DNA from: Bog-756 sp963699055
Lineage (GTDB): Bacteria; Actinomycetota; Acidimicrobiia; Acidimicrobiales; RAAP-2
NCBI GenBank assembly: GCA_963699055.1
Contig: CAVOTA010000002.1
Span: forward strand, 1,550,001-1,614,000
Length of the DNA: 64,000 bases
Direction of reading: 5' to 3'
In this document: positions 51,648-59,702 of the stretch, one piece after another
How the letters are laid out: each line of letters starts with the position of its first letter
Numbering within the stretch: position 1 is the first letter of the stretch
Program-made: the position numbers and the translations under genes
The notes under the pieces: model-generated
Databases searched by the model: none
What the model was told of the DNA's origin: nothing
Seen by the model: only the letters and a program-made list of their open reading frames with translations

Positions 51648-52667
51648 GTGCACGTGCTCGCCTCCACGGCCGCAACCGACCGGATCCGCCGGGCGGGGGA
51701 CCGTCGGCCTCCGTACGCGGCCGTCGTCGCGGCCGTGGTGCTCGCCTGCACCGCGTGGGCGACCTGGTCTCCCCAAGCCGGGGCGACGACGACGGGCGCC
51801 GCCCCCGTCGTGTCGACGTATGCGCCCGCCGGGTTCGTCGACAGCGTGCAGTCGCCGGCCCAGGTGGACACCGAGCTCGGCGAGTTCGCCGGCTTCGGCA
51901 TCGACCGCGTGCTCCAGCAGCTGGTCCCGCTCGGCTCGACCGGTGGACTGAAGCTGTCGGCGACGACGTCGGCGATGCTGCCCCTGTGGGTCGAGCGGAC
52001 GACGGCCTACGACGCGTCGACCGGGAGCTCGCTGACGGTGGCCGCGGTGCTCAACGGCCGCACGGCCAAGGGACTCGACGTCGACGACGCCGCCACCCGC
52101 GCCGCCGTGGTGGCCGACGCCGTCCACCTGGCCTCCCTCGGCGTGGGCGGGATCCAGCTCGACTTCGAGCCGTTCCCCACCACGTCCGGGTACCCGGAGC
52201 TGCTGGGCCAGATCCACGCCGCCCTGGCCGCCTCCTTCCCGGGGGTGCAGCTGTCGGTGGTGGCACCGGCGGAGACCGCGACGTGGAGCCCCGCCTACCT
52301 GGCCGCCGTGTCGGGGGCGGTCGACGAGGTCGACCCCACGTTCTACGACAGCGGCCTCCACAGCGTGACCGCCTACGAGCAGTGGATCGCGACGGGGCTG
52401 GCCTACTACGCCGCCGCCACCGCCCCGTCGGCGCGGATCGTGCCGGTCATCCCGAGCTTCCGCTCCGATCCGTGGCACCGCCCGGCCGTCGAGAACGTCA
52501 CCACGGCCACGGCGGCGCTGGCCGGGGCGCTCGGTGTCGGTGACCGGGTGGACGGGGTCGGGCTCTGGTGGTGGTGGGGCTTCTACTTCGGGTCGGGCGG
52601 GCACTACGCGCCGGCGGCCGACCAGGCGGCCTGGCAGTCCTCCACCCGCCCGCTCCTGGGTTTCTGA
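51648..52667 (+). CDS. Exported glycoside hydrolase family 18-like TIM-barrel protein
   Basis: A 339-residue protein. A hydrophobic segment near residues 23-40 (YAAVVAAVVLACTAWATW) serves as signal or anchor. The barrel motif GIQLDFEPF (Leu171-Glu174) resembles the GH18 catalytic DxxDxDxE strand, with Asp172 and Glu174 kept and the first Asp absent. Later IVPVIPSFRSDP and WWWWGFYFGSGGHY fit late barrel strands. It may bind or cut a polysaccharide; activity is uncertain. It begins with GTG 10 bases after the SDR. Confidence 0.7.
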   Translation: MHVLASTAATDRIRRAGDRRPPYAAVVAAVVLACTAWATWSPQAGATTTGAAPVVSTYAPAGFVDSVQSPAQVDTELGEFAGFGIDRVLQQLVPLGSTGGLKLSATTSAMLPLWVERTTAYDASTGSSLTVAAVLNGRTAKGLDVDDAATRAAVVADAVHLASLGVGGIQLDFEPFPTTSGYPELLGQIHAALAASFPGVQLSVVAPAETATWSPAYLAAVSGAVDEVDPTFYDSGLHSVTAYEQWIATGLAYYAAATAPSARIVPVIPSFRSDPWHRPAVENVTTATAALAGALGVGDRVDGVGLWWWWGFYFGSGGHYAPAADQAAWQSSTRPLLGF

Positions 52668-52694
52668 CCGTCACGGGGGGGGATCTGCTCCTTC

Positions 52695-52778
52695 GACGCC
52701 CCAGGTCAGCGGCGAATTCGGAGAATTCCCGGAAATTCCGGAATTTCCGCTCACGTTCGCCCCGCTGCATGCCGATAC
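52695..52778. repeat. Dispersed palindromic intergenic element, copy B
   Basis: Shares GGTCAG, GCGAATTCGG, GGAATT, CGCTCA and GCCGATAC in order with copy A at 32105-32178. It also contains the perfect 18-base palindrome GGAAATTCCGGAATTTCC (52730-52747). It lies between the convergent GH18-like and DUF3054 genes and is AT-rich for this genome. No protein coding is evident. Confidence 0.7.
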
Positions 52779-52809
52779 GGCGGCGACGGACGCCCGCCCC
52801 ACCTCCGCT

Positions 52810-53250
52810 TCAGGCCCGGGACGGATTCGGCCCCCGTGCCTGCTGCACGGCTCCGACCACCGCCCGCCAGCCGAGCAGCCCGAGGCCGACGAAGGCGAGG
52901 GCCACGCCGATGAAGGCGACGGCCACCCCCTGTCCCGACACGGCCCGCAGCACCATGGCGGCGCCGACGCACACCGGCCAGACGACCACACCGGTCGGGA
53001 CCACCGGAGCCGGTCGGCGCCAGGCCCGGGCCACGGCCCAGCCGATCGCCAGTCCGAGGGCGAACGGCCACAGCGTCCTCGCCACGCCGGGGAGCGACTC
53101 ACCCTCGGTGTGCGAGGACCGGCCCAGCACCACGAAGACGGCCAGCCACACCACGTCGGCCGCGGCGGCGACGGCGGGCCGGACCCGACCGACCCGTAGC
53201 CAGCCCGCGGCCGCCGGTGGGGCCGACCGGGCGACGTCGTCGGGTGGCAC
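52810..53250 (-). CDS. DUF3054 family membrane protein
   Basis: A 146-residue protein with four predicted membrane helices. ADVVWLAVFVVLGRSSHTEG, then LWPFALGLAIGWAVARAWR, PTGVVVWPVCVGAAMVLRAV and VAFIGVALAFVGLGLLGWRA follow the DUF3054 pattern. Function is unknown. It starts at GTG 53250, six bases after the upstream SDR stop, so the two are likely co-transcribed. Confidence 0.8.
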   Translation of the reverse strand: MPPDDVARSAPPAAAGWLRVGRVRPAVAAAADVVWLAVFVVLGRSSHTEGESLPGVARTLWPFALGLAIGWAVARAWRRPAPVVPTGVVVWPVCVGAAMVLRAVSGQGVAVAFIGVALAFVGLGLLGWRAVVGAVQQARGPNPSRA

Positions 53251-53256
53251 GTCGGC

Positions 53257-54075
53257 TCAGGCGTCGCGGAGGCCGGGGTGGGCCTTGGCCAGGATGGGCA
53301 GCAGGACCCGGCGGGGCGAGAGCCATGCGGCGGCGGCCGTGACCCGGTTGGGCAGGCCGGGGATGGCGACGGCCCGGTTGGCGTCCATGGCGTCCACCCC
53401 GGTGCGGGCCACGTCGGCCGCCGGCACCCAGAACACCTTCGGCATGGTGTCGGCCACCTCGACGGGATCGAAGCCGGCGGCATCGGCGAAGCCGGTCTCC
53501 ACCGGGCCGGGGCACAGGGCGGTCACCGTCACACCCTTCGGGCGCAGCTCCTGGCGGATGGCGTGGCTGTAGGAGAGCACGAAGGCCTTGGCGGCGCCGT
53601 AGCCGGCCTGGCCGGGGATGGGCTGGAACGCGGCCGTCGACGCCACGTTGAGGATGCAGCCGCTGCGGCGCTCCACCATGCCGGGGGTGAACAGGGCGCA
53701 CAGGTGGACCACGGCTTCGACGTCGGTGCGCACCATGGCGATCTCCCGCCCCGGGTCCGCCCGGTAGACGGGTCCGAGGGTGGAGAAGCCGGCGTTGTTG
53801 ACGAGGACGTTCGCCTCGAGGCCGAGGTCGCCGAGCCGTCCGGGCAGGGCCGCCCGGGCGTCGATCTCGGTCAGGTCGGCCGGGAGCACCTCCACCCGGA
53901 CGCCGTGGCGGGAAGTGAGCGAGTCGGCCAGTGCCCGCAGCTTCGGCTCGGTCCGGGCCACGAGGGTGACCCCCAGGCCGCGTTCCGCCAACAGGCGGGC
54001 GATCTCCTCGCCGATGCCGGAGGAGGCTCCGGTCACCAGGCAGGTGCGGTCAGGACGGGGGGCGGGCAGGCTCAT
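53257..54075 (-). CDS. Short-chain dehydrogenase/reductase
   Basis: A 272-residue SDR of the DltE/YqjQ-like type: CLVTGASSGIGEEIARLLAE, VLVNNAGFSTLGPVY, catalytic Ser in ILNVASTAAF, and YGAAKAFVLSYSHAIRQEL with Tyr and Lys, then ALCPGPVETGFAD. The extended C-terminal part (VTAAAAWLSPRRVLLPILAK) suggests membrane or lipid association. ATG is set by TACGCT six bases upstream. Confidence 0.9.
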   Translation of the reverse strand: MSLPAPRPDRTCLVTGASSGIGEEIARLLAERGLGVTLVARTEPKLRALADSLTSRHGVRVEVLPADLTEIDARAALPGRLGDLGLEANVLVNNAGFSTLGPVYRADPGREIAMVRTDVEAVVHLCALFTPGMVERRSGCILNVASTAAFQPIPGQAGYGAAKAFVLSYSHAIRQELRPKGVTVTALCPGPVETGFADAAGFDPVEVADTMPKVFWVPAADVARTGVDAMDANRAVAIPGLPNRVTAAAAWLSPRRVLLPILAKAHPGLRDA

Positions 54076-54081
54076 GGCCCG

Positions 54082-54087
54082 AGCGTA
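54082..54087 (-). promoter_or_regulatory. -10 element of leaderless promoter (TACGCT)
   Basis: TACGCT on the minus strand ends six bases before the SDR ATG at 54075. Confidence 0.6.
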
Positions 54088-54122
54088 GGCGTGCCGTGGG
54101 CGACGGGTCCCGGTCGGGTCGC

Positions 54123-54608
54123 TCAGCCACCCGATCCGGCCCGGCCGGGCCCGAGGTGGTCGACGGGACGGACCTCGAGGTCGCGCAGGTGGAGGGACCG
54201 GCGGGCGATGCGCCACCCGGATGCCGTCCGCCGGTAGCGGTCCCGGTACACCAGGTACCACACGGTGTCGGTCCCGGGTGCGCCGACCCGGGCCTCCGCC
54301 CCGGGCGGGTCGGCGGCCAGGTGGTGGGCCACCCCGGTCACCTCGCCGGTGGCCTCGTCGCCGTCGACCGTGTACCGGGTCGACGACACGGTGTGGTGGG
54401 TCACGTGGTAGCGGGCCAGTCCGGCGGGGATCCGTTCCAGCGCCGCCGCCCCCGATCGCCGGTGGACCGGCCCGGACCCGGGGGTCGGGTCCGGCACCCA
54501 CAGCTCGCCGTCCTCGGTGAACAGGGCGGCGAACGCGGCTCCGTCCAGGGTGTCGACGGCGTCGGCGTACGCGGTGGCGAGCGAGCGCAGGTCGTCGACG
54601 TCCGTCAC
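54123..54608 (-). CDS. SnoaL-like (NTF2-fold) protein
   Basis: A 161-residue protein with the SnoaL-like cone fold: LRSLATAYADAVDTLDGAAF, AALFTEDGELWVPDP, then RYHVTHHTVSSTRYTVDGDE and WYLVYRDRYRRTASGWRIAR. Such proteins include ketosteroid-isomerase-like enzymes and ring-hydroxylation accessory proteins; the exact role is unknown. GTG 54608 overlaps the LLM oxidoreductase stop (GTGA), indicating a joint function. Confidence 0.83.
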   Translation of the reverse strand: MTDVDDLRSLATAYADAVDTLDGAAFAALFTEDGELWVPDPTPGSGPVHRRSGAAALERIPAGLARYHVTHHTVSSTRYTVDGDEATGEVTGVAHHLAADPPGAEARVGAPGTDTVWYLVYRDRYRRTASGWRIARRSLHLRDLEVRPVDHLGPGRAGSGG

Positions 54609-55495
54609 GGTCGTGGCGCCGGCGAGAACCGCTCGGCGAAGGCCGACACCTCGTCGGCCAGTCCGTCGAGGTCCCGGCTCATCGACGTCGACAGCAGCAT
54701 GCGGTCGATGCCGGCGGCCGCCGCGGCGGCCACCTCCTCCTCGGTGGTGGTCGGCAGGTAGCCCGAGACCGAGAGCTCGATGGCGTCCGGGTCGCGGCCG
54801 GCGGCCTCGGCCGAGTCGCGCATCTGCCCGATGCGCAGGGCCAGGTCGTCCGGCGCCAGCCCGAGGGGCTGGAACCCGTCGCCCAGCCGGCCGGCCCGGC
54901 GGGCGGCCGCCTCGCTGTGGCCGCCGATGTGGAGCGGGACGCCGTCGGGCCGGACGGGCTTGGGGAACGAGTGGGCGTGGTCGAAGCGGACGAACTCCCC
55001 CGAGTAGGAGGCGCCGTCGGGGCCGGCGTCGGCCCACAGGACGCGCATCGCCTCGATGGTCTCGTCCATCCGTCGGCCCCGTGTCCTGGGGTCCGCCCCG
55101 GTGGCACGCAGCTCCTCGTCCATCCATCCGACACCGAGGCACATCCGTACCCGGCCCCCGGACAGGACGTCGACCGTGGCGATGCGCTTGGCCAGCACCA
55201 CCGGCTGGTGGTTCGGCACGACCAGCACCCCGGTGGCCAGCGTGATCCGGTCGGTGACGGCGGCCAGGAAGGCCATCAGGTCCAGCGGGTCGGGGATGCG
55301 GCAGTCGTCGGGCAGCGGCATCCGCCCCGACGGTGCATAGGGATAGGTGCTCGTGTAGTCGGAGATGACCACGGCGTGCTCCACGAGCACGATCGACTCG
55401 AACCCGGATGCCTCGACGTGACGGGTGAAGGTCGCCATCCAGTCCGGGTCGGCCGTCGCCCCGGTGCGCACCGGCGGGATGATTCCGAACTCCAT
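54605..55495 (-). CDS. LLM-class F420-dependent oxidoreductase
   Basis: A 296-residue luciferase-like monooxygenase fold: MEFGIIPPV at the start, VEASGFESIVLVEHAVVI, ITLATGVLVVPNHQPVVLAK, VDVLSGGRVRMCLGVGWMDE and GVPLHIGGHSEAAARRAGR. This is the Rv2161c-like TIGR03619 type that uses F420H2 rather than FMN. Substrate unknown; the coupled SnoaL-like gene suggests redox and isomer chemistry on the same compound. AAGGAG seven bases upstream selects ATG 55495. Confidence 0.88.
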   Translation of the reverse strand: MEFGIIPPVRTGATADPDWMATFTRHVEASGFESIVLVEHAVVISDYTSTYPYAPSGRMPLPDDCRIPDPLDLMAFLAAVTDRITLATGVLVVPNHQPVVLAKRIATVDVLSGGRVRMCLGVGWMDEELRATGADPRTRGRRMDETIEAMRVLWADAGPDGASYSGEFVRFDHAHSFPKPVRPDGVPLHIGGHSEAAARRAGRLGDGFQPLGLAPDDLALRIGQMRDSAEAAGRDPDAIELSVSGYLPTTTEEEVAAAAAAGIDRMLLSTSMSRDLDGLADEVSAFAERFSPAPRP

Positions 55496-55557
55496 GGGAG
55501 GGCTCCTTGCCGCGGCCCCGTCCGTCGGGCCGTTGCCCGGTGCCTGACCGCCGCCCG

Positions 55558-55563
55558 AGCGTA
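55558..55563 (-). promoter_or_regulatory. Candidate -10 element for the LLM/SnoaL operon (TACGCT)
   Basis: TACGCT on the minus strand would give a leader of about 55 bases before ATG 55495, where an AAGGAG site is present. Confidence 0.4.
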
Positions 55564-55725
55564 CGCACGTCGGGCGCCGGCCCGCCACGACCGCGCCGCT
55601 ACGGCCGGCGACCCCGGGTGCGGTCGGGCCGCACGGGACCGCACCACACCGACACGGGCGACGGTCGTGCCCGGGACATGCAGCAGCCCGGGACGCAGCA
55701 GTGCGGCCCGGGCCGGCAGTGGGTG

Positions 55726-55780
55726 CCGACGCCCCGGACCGGGCCGGCCGCAGTGGCCGGTCCGGTCCGTCCGGCGTCGG
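55726..55780 (-). terminator. Long GC hairpin after recA
   Basis: CCGACGCC (55726-55733) pairs with GGCGTCGG (55773-55780), and inner CCGGACC/GGTCCGG and GGCC/GGCC arms continue the stem. It begins ten bases beyond the recA stop. No T-run follows. Confidence 0.6.
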
Positions 55781-55789
55781 GAGTCCGGT

Positions 55790-56863
55790 TCAGTCGCTGA
55801 GCGTGATCGGCTCGTCGTCGAGCAGCAGGTCCTCGGTCTCGGGGAACCGCCCACCCGCCGCCTCGGCGGCCTTGGCCGCGTTCTGGGCGGCCAGGTGCTC
55901 GCGGATCCGCTCGTCGACCTCGGCCATGAGCTGGGGGTTCTCGGTCAGGAAGTTCTTGACGTTCTCCCGACCCTGGCCGAGCTGCTCACCCTCGTAGGTG
56001 AACCACGCTCCCGACTTCTTGATGAAGCCGAGCTCCACGCCGACGTCGAGGAGCGAGCCCTCGCGGCTGATCCCCTTGCCGAAGGCGATGTCGAACTCCG
56101 CCTGCTTGAACGGCGGGGAGCACTTGTTCTTGACCACCTTGACCCGGGTCCGGTTGCCGACCTGGTCGGCCCCGTCCTTGATGGTCTCGATGCGCCGGAT
56201 GTCGAGGCGCACCGACGAGTAGAACTTGAGCGCACGGCCGCCGGGGGTCACCTCGGGCGAGCCGTACATGACGCCGATCTTCTCCCGCAGCTGGTTGATG
56301 AAGATGGCGATCGTCTGGGACTTGGACAGCGTCCCCGTGATCTTCCGCAGCGCCTGGGACATCAGCCGGGCCTGGAGGCCGACGTGGGAGTCGCCCATCT
56401 CCCCCTCGATCTCGGCACGGGGGGTGAGGGCGGCGACCGAGTCGATGACCAGGACGTCGAGCGCACCCGAGCGGATCAGCATGTCGGCGATCTCGAGGGC
56501 CTGCTCGCCCGTGTCGGGCTGGGAGATCAGCAGGTCGTCGATGTTGACGCCGATGGCCCTGGCATACACCGGGTCCATGGCGTGTTCGGCGTCGATGTAG
56601 GCGCAGATGCCGCCGTTGCGCTGGGCCTCGGCCACGACGTGCATGGCCAGCGTCGACTTGCCCGACGACTCGGGCCCGAAGATCTCGACGACGCGGCCAC
56701 GGGGGAGGCCCCCGATGCCGAGGGCGAGGTCGAGGGCGAGCGCCCCGGTGGGGATGGACTCGATGTTCATGTGGAGGTTCTCGCCCATCCGCATGATCGA
56801 TCCCTTGCCGAACTGCTTCTCGATCTGCCCGAGGGCCATGTCGAGTGCCTTGTCACGTTCCAT
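55790..56863 (-). CDS. recA: RecA recombinase
   Basis: A 357-residue DNA-strand-exchange and LexA-coprotease protein. It has the Walker A loop GPESSGKST (residues 63-71), the MAW motif region, VLVIDSVAALTPRAEIEGEM, L1 GDSHVGLQARLMSQALRKIT, L2 with FINQLREKIGVMYGSPEVTP and GGRALKFYSSVRLDIRR. The acidic C terminus ends in DDEPITLSD. Length is typical and there is no intein. GAGGAG precedes ATG. A LexA box lies about 170 bases upstream. No recX follows. Confidence 0.99.
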   Translation of the reverse strand: MERDKALDMALGQIEKQFGKGSIMRMGENLHMNIESIPTGALALDLALGIGGLPRGRVVEIFGPESSGKSTLAMHVVAEAQRNGGICAYIDAEHAMDPVYARAIGVNIDDLLISQPDTGEQALEIADMLIRSGALDVLVIDSVAALTPRAEIEGEMGDSHVGLQARLMSQALRKITGTLSKSQTIAIFINQLREKIGVMYGSPEVTPGGRALKFYSSVRLDIRRIETIKDGADQVGNRTRVKVVKNKCSPPFKQAEFDIAFGKGISREGSLLDVGVELGFIKKSGAWFTYEGEQLGQGRENVKNFLTENPQLMAEVDERIREHLAAQNAAKAAEAAGGRFPETEDLLLDDEPITLSD

Positions 56864-57025
56864 GTCTTGTCTGCTTCTCCTCGGTGCTGTCGTTCACTTG
56901 ACCCGGCCGACCGTACGGAACGGGTGTGACGCCCGCCCCCCTGGCGCCGGTCCCGGGGGGCCGGCCGGCGGTTCCCGGGCACGGATTCGGCGGTGCTGCG
57001 ACGTCCACTGCGGTGCGACACGGCC

Positions 57026-57031
57026 ACTGTA
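57026..57031 (-). promoter_or_regulatory. Candidate -10 element of the recA promoter (TACAGT)
   Basis: TACAGT on the minus strand lies directly downstream of the LexA box and would give a recA leader of about 155 bases. No clear -35 hexamer is seen. Confidence 0.5.
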
Positions 57032-57034
57032 GAC

Positions 57035-57050
57035 CCGAACGCATGTTCGA
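57035..57050 (-). promoter_or_regulatory. LexA (SOS) box upstream of recA
   Basis: Minus-strand TCGAACATGCGTTCGG differs in one base from the symmetric actinobacterial SOS consensus TCGAAC-N4-GTTCGA. It lies just upstream of the TACAGT element, so LexA binding should block recA transcription until DNA damage. Confidence 0.88.
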
Positions 57051-57115
57051 TGTGGGATCTGCGGCACCCGGTGCGCCCGGGTCCCGCGTCCACCAGGGAC
57101 GACCCCCCGTGGCGG

Positions 57116-57121
57116 TAGCGT
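57116..57121 (+). promoter_or_regulatory. -10 element of leaderless promoter (TAGCGT)
   Basis: TAGCGT ends six bases before ATG 57128. Confidence 0.6.
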
Positions 57122-57127
57122 CACGGG

Positions 57128-58345
57128 ATGCCGGACGACGACACGACCGCTCCCGGGGTGCCCGGCGCCGACGGGGAGCCGCCCGTCCTGTCCCGCAGGG
57201 AGCGGCGCGAACAGCGCTCGAACTCGTCCCGAACCCGGTGGTACGTGATCGCCGTCGTCGCCGTCCTGGCCGTCGTGGGCGGCGGCATCGCCGCCGCGCT
57301 GCTCTCCGGCTCGTCCCCGGCGAAGCGGGCCGCGGCACCGACCACGACCACCACGTCGTCGGCGGTGCCGGTGGCCACCTGCCCGCTGACCGGCACCCCG
57401 GCGCCCGGCGGTACCGTCCCGGCCCGGCCGGCGCTGGCCGTCAAGGTGGGCAACTACACGGGCGACCGGCCGTCGGCCGGGCTGAACCAGGCCGACGTCG
57501 TCTTCGAGGAGCCGGTGGAGGGCACCTACACCCGGCTGGTCGCCGTGTTCCAGTGCCAGGAGGCGGCGCTGGTGGGCGACATCCGGTCGGCCCGGGAGCC
57601 CGACGTGGCCATCCTGTCCCAGCTGTCGAACCCGATCTTCGTCCACGCCGGCGGGATCGACCCGGTGCTGGCCCTCCTGGCGTCGGCACCCCTCCAGGAC
57701 GAGAACATCCTCGGCGGCGGCATGAGCTCGATCACCATCCATCCGAGCGGGCGGTACGCCCCGTACTCGACGTTCACCAACACCACGCCGGTGTGGGCGC
57801 TGGTCCCCGGCGACACCACGCCGCCGGCGCCGATCTTCACGTACTCGCCCGCACCCCAGACCGGTGCCGTCCCCGGGTCGGGGCAGTCGGTGCACGTGCC
57901 GTTCTCCTCCGAGGCCGACGTGACCTGGACGTGGAACGCACCCACGTCCAGCTACCTCCGCTCCTATTCGGGCGTCCCCGACACACTCGTCGACGGGACC
58001 CGGACGTCGTCCGACAACGTCGTGGTGATGACCGTGCCCACCTTCATCGGCCCCTGGGTGGAGAACAGCGAGGGCGGGCACGAGGTCGAGGTCACGGCCA
58101 CCGGGTCCGGGCCGCTGGTGGTGCTGCGCGACGGCATGGCCATCACCGGCACGTGGTCACGGTCCAGCCTGACCCAGCCGGCCACGCTCACCGCGTCCGA
58201 CGGGGCGCCCATCACCCTCCACCCGGGCAACACGTGGGTCGAACTGGCACCCCAGGGGATACCCGTCACGACCACGGCGGCGGCGCCGCCGGCCACCACC
58301 ACGACCGCACCGGCCCACCCGACGACGCAGACCACGAAGGCCTGA
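57128..58345 (+). CDS. DUF3048 (YerB-like) membrane-anchored extracellular protein
   Basis: A 405-residue protein with a basic cytoplasmic start, one membrane helix (about 38-60, WYVIAVVAVLAVVGGGIAAA), a Thr-rich spacer, then the DUF3048 domain. Visible marks are RPALAVKVGNYTGDRPSAGL, NQADVVFEEPVEGTYTRLVA, FQCQEAALVGDIRSAREPD and the second half with NVVVMTVPTFIG and GNTWVELAPQG. The tail is Thr/Pro/Ala-rich. The biochemical role is unknown. It is transcribed away from recA. Confidence 0.87.
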   Translation: MPDDDTTAPGVPGADGEPPVLSRRERREQRSNSSRTRWYVIAVVAVLAVVGGGIAAALLSGSSPAKRAAAPTTTTTSSAVPVATCPLTGTPAPGGTVPARPALAVKVGNYTGDRPSAGLNQADVVFEEPVEGTYTRLVAVFQCQEAALVGDIRSAREPDVAILSQLSNPIFVHAGGIDPVLALLASAPLQDENILGGGMSSITIHPSGRYAPYSTFTNTTPVWALVPGDTTPPAPIFTYSPAPQTGAVPGSGQSVHVPFSSEADVTWTWNAPTSSYLRSYSGVPDTLVDGTRTSSDNVVVMTVPTFIGPWVENSEGGHEVEVTATGSGPLVVLRDGMAITGTWSRSSLTQPATLTASDGAPITLHPGNTWVELAPQGIPVTTTAAAPPATTTTAPAHPTTQTTKA

Positions 58346-58368
58346 CGGTCGGGACGGGCCCGACCGTC
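58344..58368. terminator. Hairpin between convergent DUF3048 and cinA genes
   Basis: A 10-bp perfect stem (core ACGGTCGGG / CCCGACCGT) with a five-base loop begins at the DUF3048 stop codon. It can serve both directions. Confidence 0.65.
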
Positions 58369-58394
58369 CGACCGCCGTCGGCACCGGGGACGGT

Positions 58395-59696
58395 TCAGCC
58401 GGGGTCGGGCGACCCCAGGGCACGGCGCAGCAGGTCCAGCGCGGCGATGGTGGCGTACTGGCGCACCCGGGCCCGGTCACCGGGCACCGTGAAGGCGAAC
58501 GACTCCGCGGCACGGTCCGGACGGGCGAGACCGACGAAGACGGTCCCCGGCGGGCGGCCGTCCTGCTCGGTCGGCCCCGCCACGCCGGTGATCGACAGGC
58601 CGACATCGGACCCCAGCACGCGGCGCGCCCCCTCGGCCATGGCCCGGGCGGCGTCCTCGGACACGACCGGCCCCTCGGGCACACCGAGCACGTCGTACTT
58701 CACCTCGGAGGCGTAGGACACCACCGACCCCCGGAACCACCGGCTGGCGCCGGGCACGTTGACCAGGCGGGAGGCGGCCAGCCCACCGGTCAACGACTCG
58801 GCCAGTCCCACCGTCAGACCGTCGGCGACCAGGACGCGGGCGACGGCGTCCTCGATGGCCTCGTCGTCGATCCCGAACACCACGTCGCCGGCGGCGGCGG
58901 TCAGGACGTCCCGGACGGCCGCCTCGTGTCCGTCGAGCAGCGCGGCCGCCGTGGCGTCGTCGGGGGCACGGACCGTGACCCGCACCTTGATCCCCTCGAT
59001 CCCACTGGCCAGGAAGGCGACCGTCGCCGTCGAGCCCGCCGACCGGTCCGCCGACGTGGCCGCCTCGGCGTCGAGCCTGGTGATGAAGTCGGCAAGGGTC
59101 TCGGCCAGACCCGACTCGCTCATGCCCCACGTGCGGATGACCCGGCTGGCGATGGTCCCCTGGAGCTCGCCGCGCTCGGCCATGCGGCGGCGGAGGTCGG
59201 GCGCGATCGCCCGCTCGAACATGTCCGACATCTCGTAGGGGACGCCGGGGACGGCGTAGACGACCTTGTGGCCGACCGGGCAGACGAGGCCCGGTGCGGT
59301 CCCCTTGGTCTGTCGGATCACCGAGGCGCCACGGGGGACGTCGGCCTGGCGCAGGTTCGACCCGGGCATCTCGCGCCCACGGCTGGCGAACATGGCCCGG
59401 ATCGCCTCCACCAGCGTGTCGTCGCGTTCGAGCGGGACGTTCATGACCTCGGCCAGGGCGTCGCGGGTGATGTCGTCGTGGGTCGGGCCGAGCCCGCCGC
59501 ACACGATGACGCCGTCGCTGCGGGCGAGGGCGGTGCGGAAGGCCAGGACGATCCGCTCCTGGTTGTCCCCCACGGCCTGGTGGAAGTGGGAGCCGACCCC
59601 GAGGGCGGCCAGGTGCTCCCCCAGCCACTGCGAGTTGGTGTCGGCGATCTGCCCGAGGAGCAGCTCGGTGCCGACGGCGACGATCTCGATGCGCAC
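58395..59696 (-). CDS. cinA: CinA family protein (damage/competence-inducible; nicotinamide-nucleotide amidase)
   Basis: A 433-residue two-domain protein. The N-terminal MoaB/MogA-like domain has IEIVAVGTELLLGQIADTNS, VIVCGGLGPTHDDITRDALA and VVYAVPGVPYEMSDMFE. The C-terminal amidase domain has LTVGLAESLTGGLAASRLVN, SVVSYASEVKYDVLGVPE and SITGVAGPTEQDGRPPGTVF. CinA hydrolyses NMN in NAD salvage and is often near recA. It is downstream of pgsA and rimO in one operon. The start is GTG 59696. Confidence 0.95.
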   Translation of the reverse strand: MRIEIVAVGTELLLGQIADTNSQWLGEHLAALGVGSHFHQAVGDNQERIVLAFRTALARSDGVIVCGGLGPTHDDITRDALAEVMNVPLERDDTLVEAIRAMFASRGREMPGSNLRQADVPRGASVIRQTKGTAPGLVCPVGHKVVYAVPGVPYEMSDMFERAIAPDLRRRMAERGELQGTIASRVIRTWGMSESGLAETLADFITRLDAEAATSADRSAGSTATVAFLASGIEGIKVRVTVRAPDDATAAALLDGHEAAVRDVLTAAAGDVVFGIDDEAIEDAVARVLVADGLTVGLAESLTGGLAASRLVNVPGASRWFRGSVVSYASEVKYDVLGVPEGPVVSEDAARAMAEGARRVLGSDVGLSITGVAGPTEQDGRPPGTVFVGLARPDRAAESFAFTVPGDRARVRQYATIAALDLLRRALGSPDPG

Positions 59697-59702
59697 GTCG
59701 GC

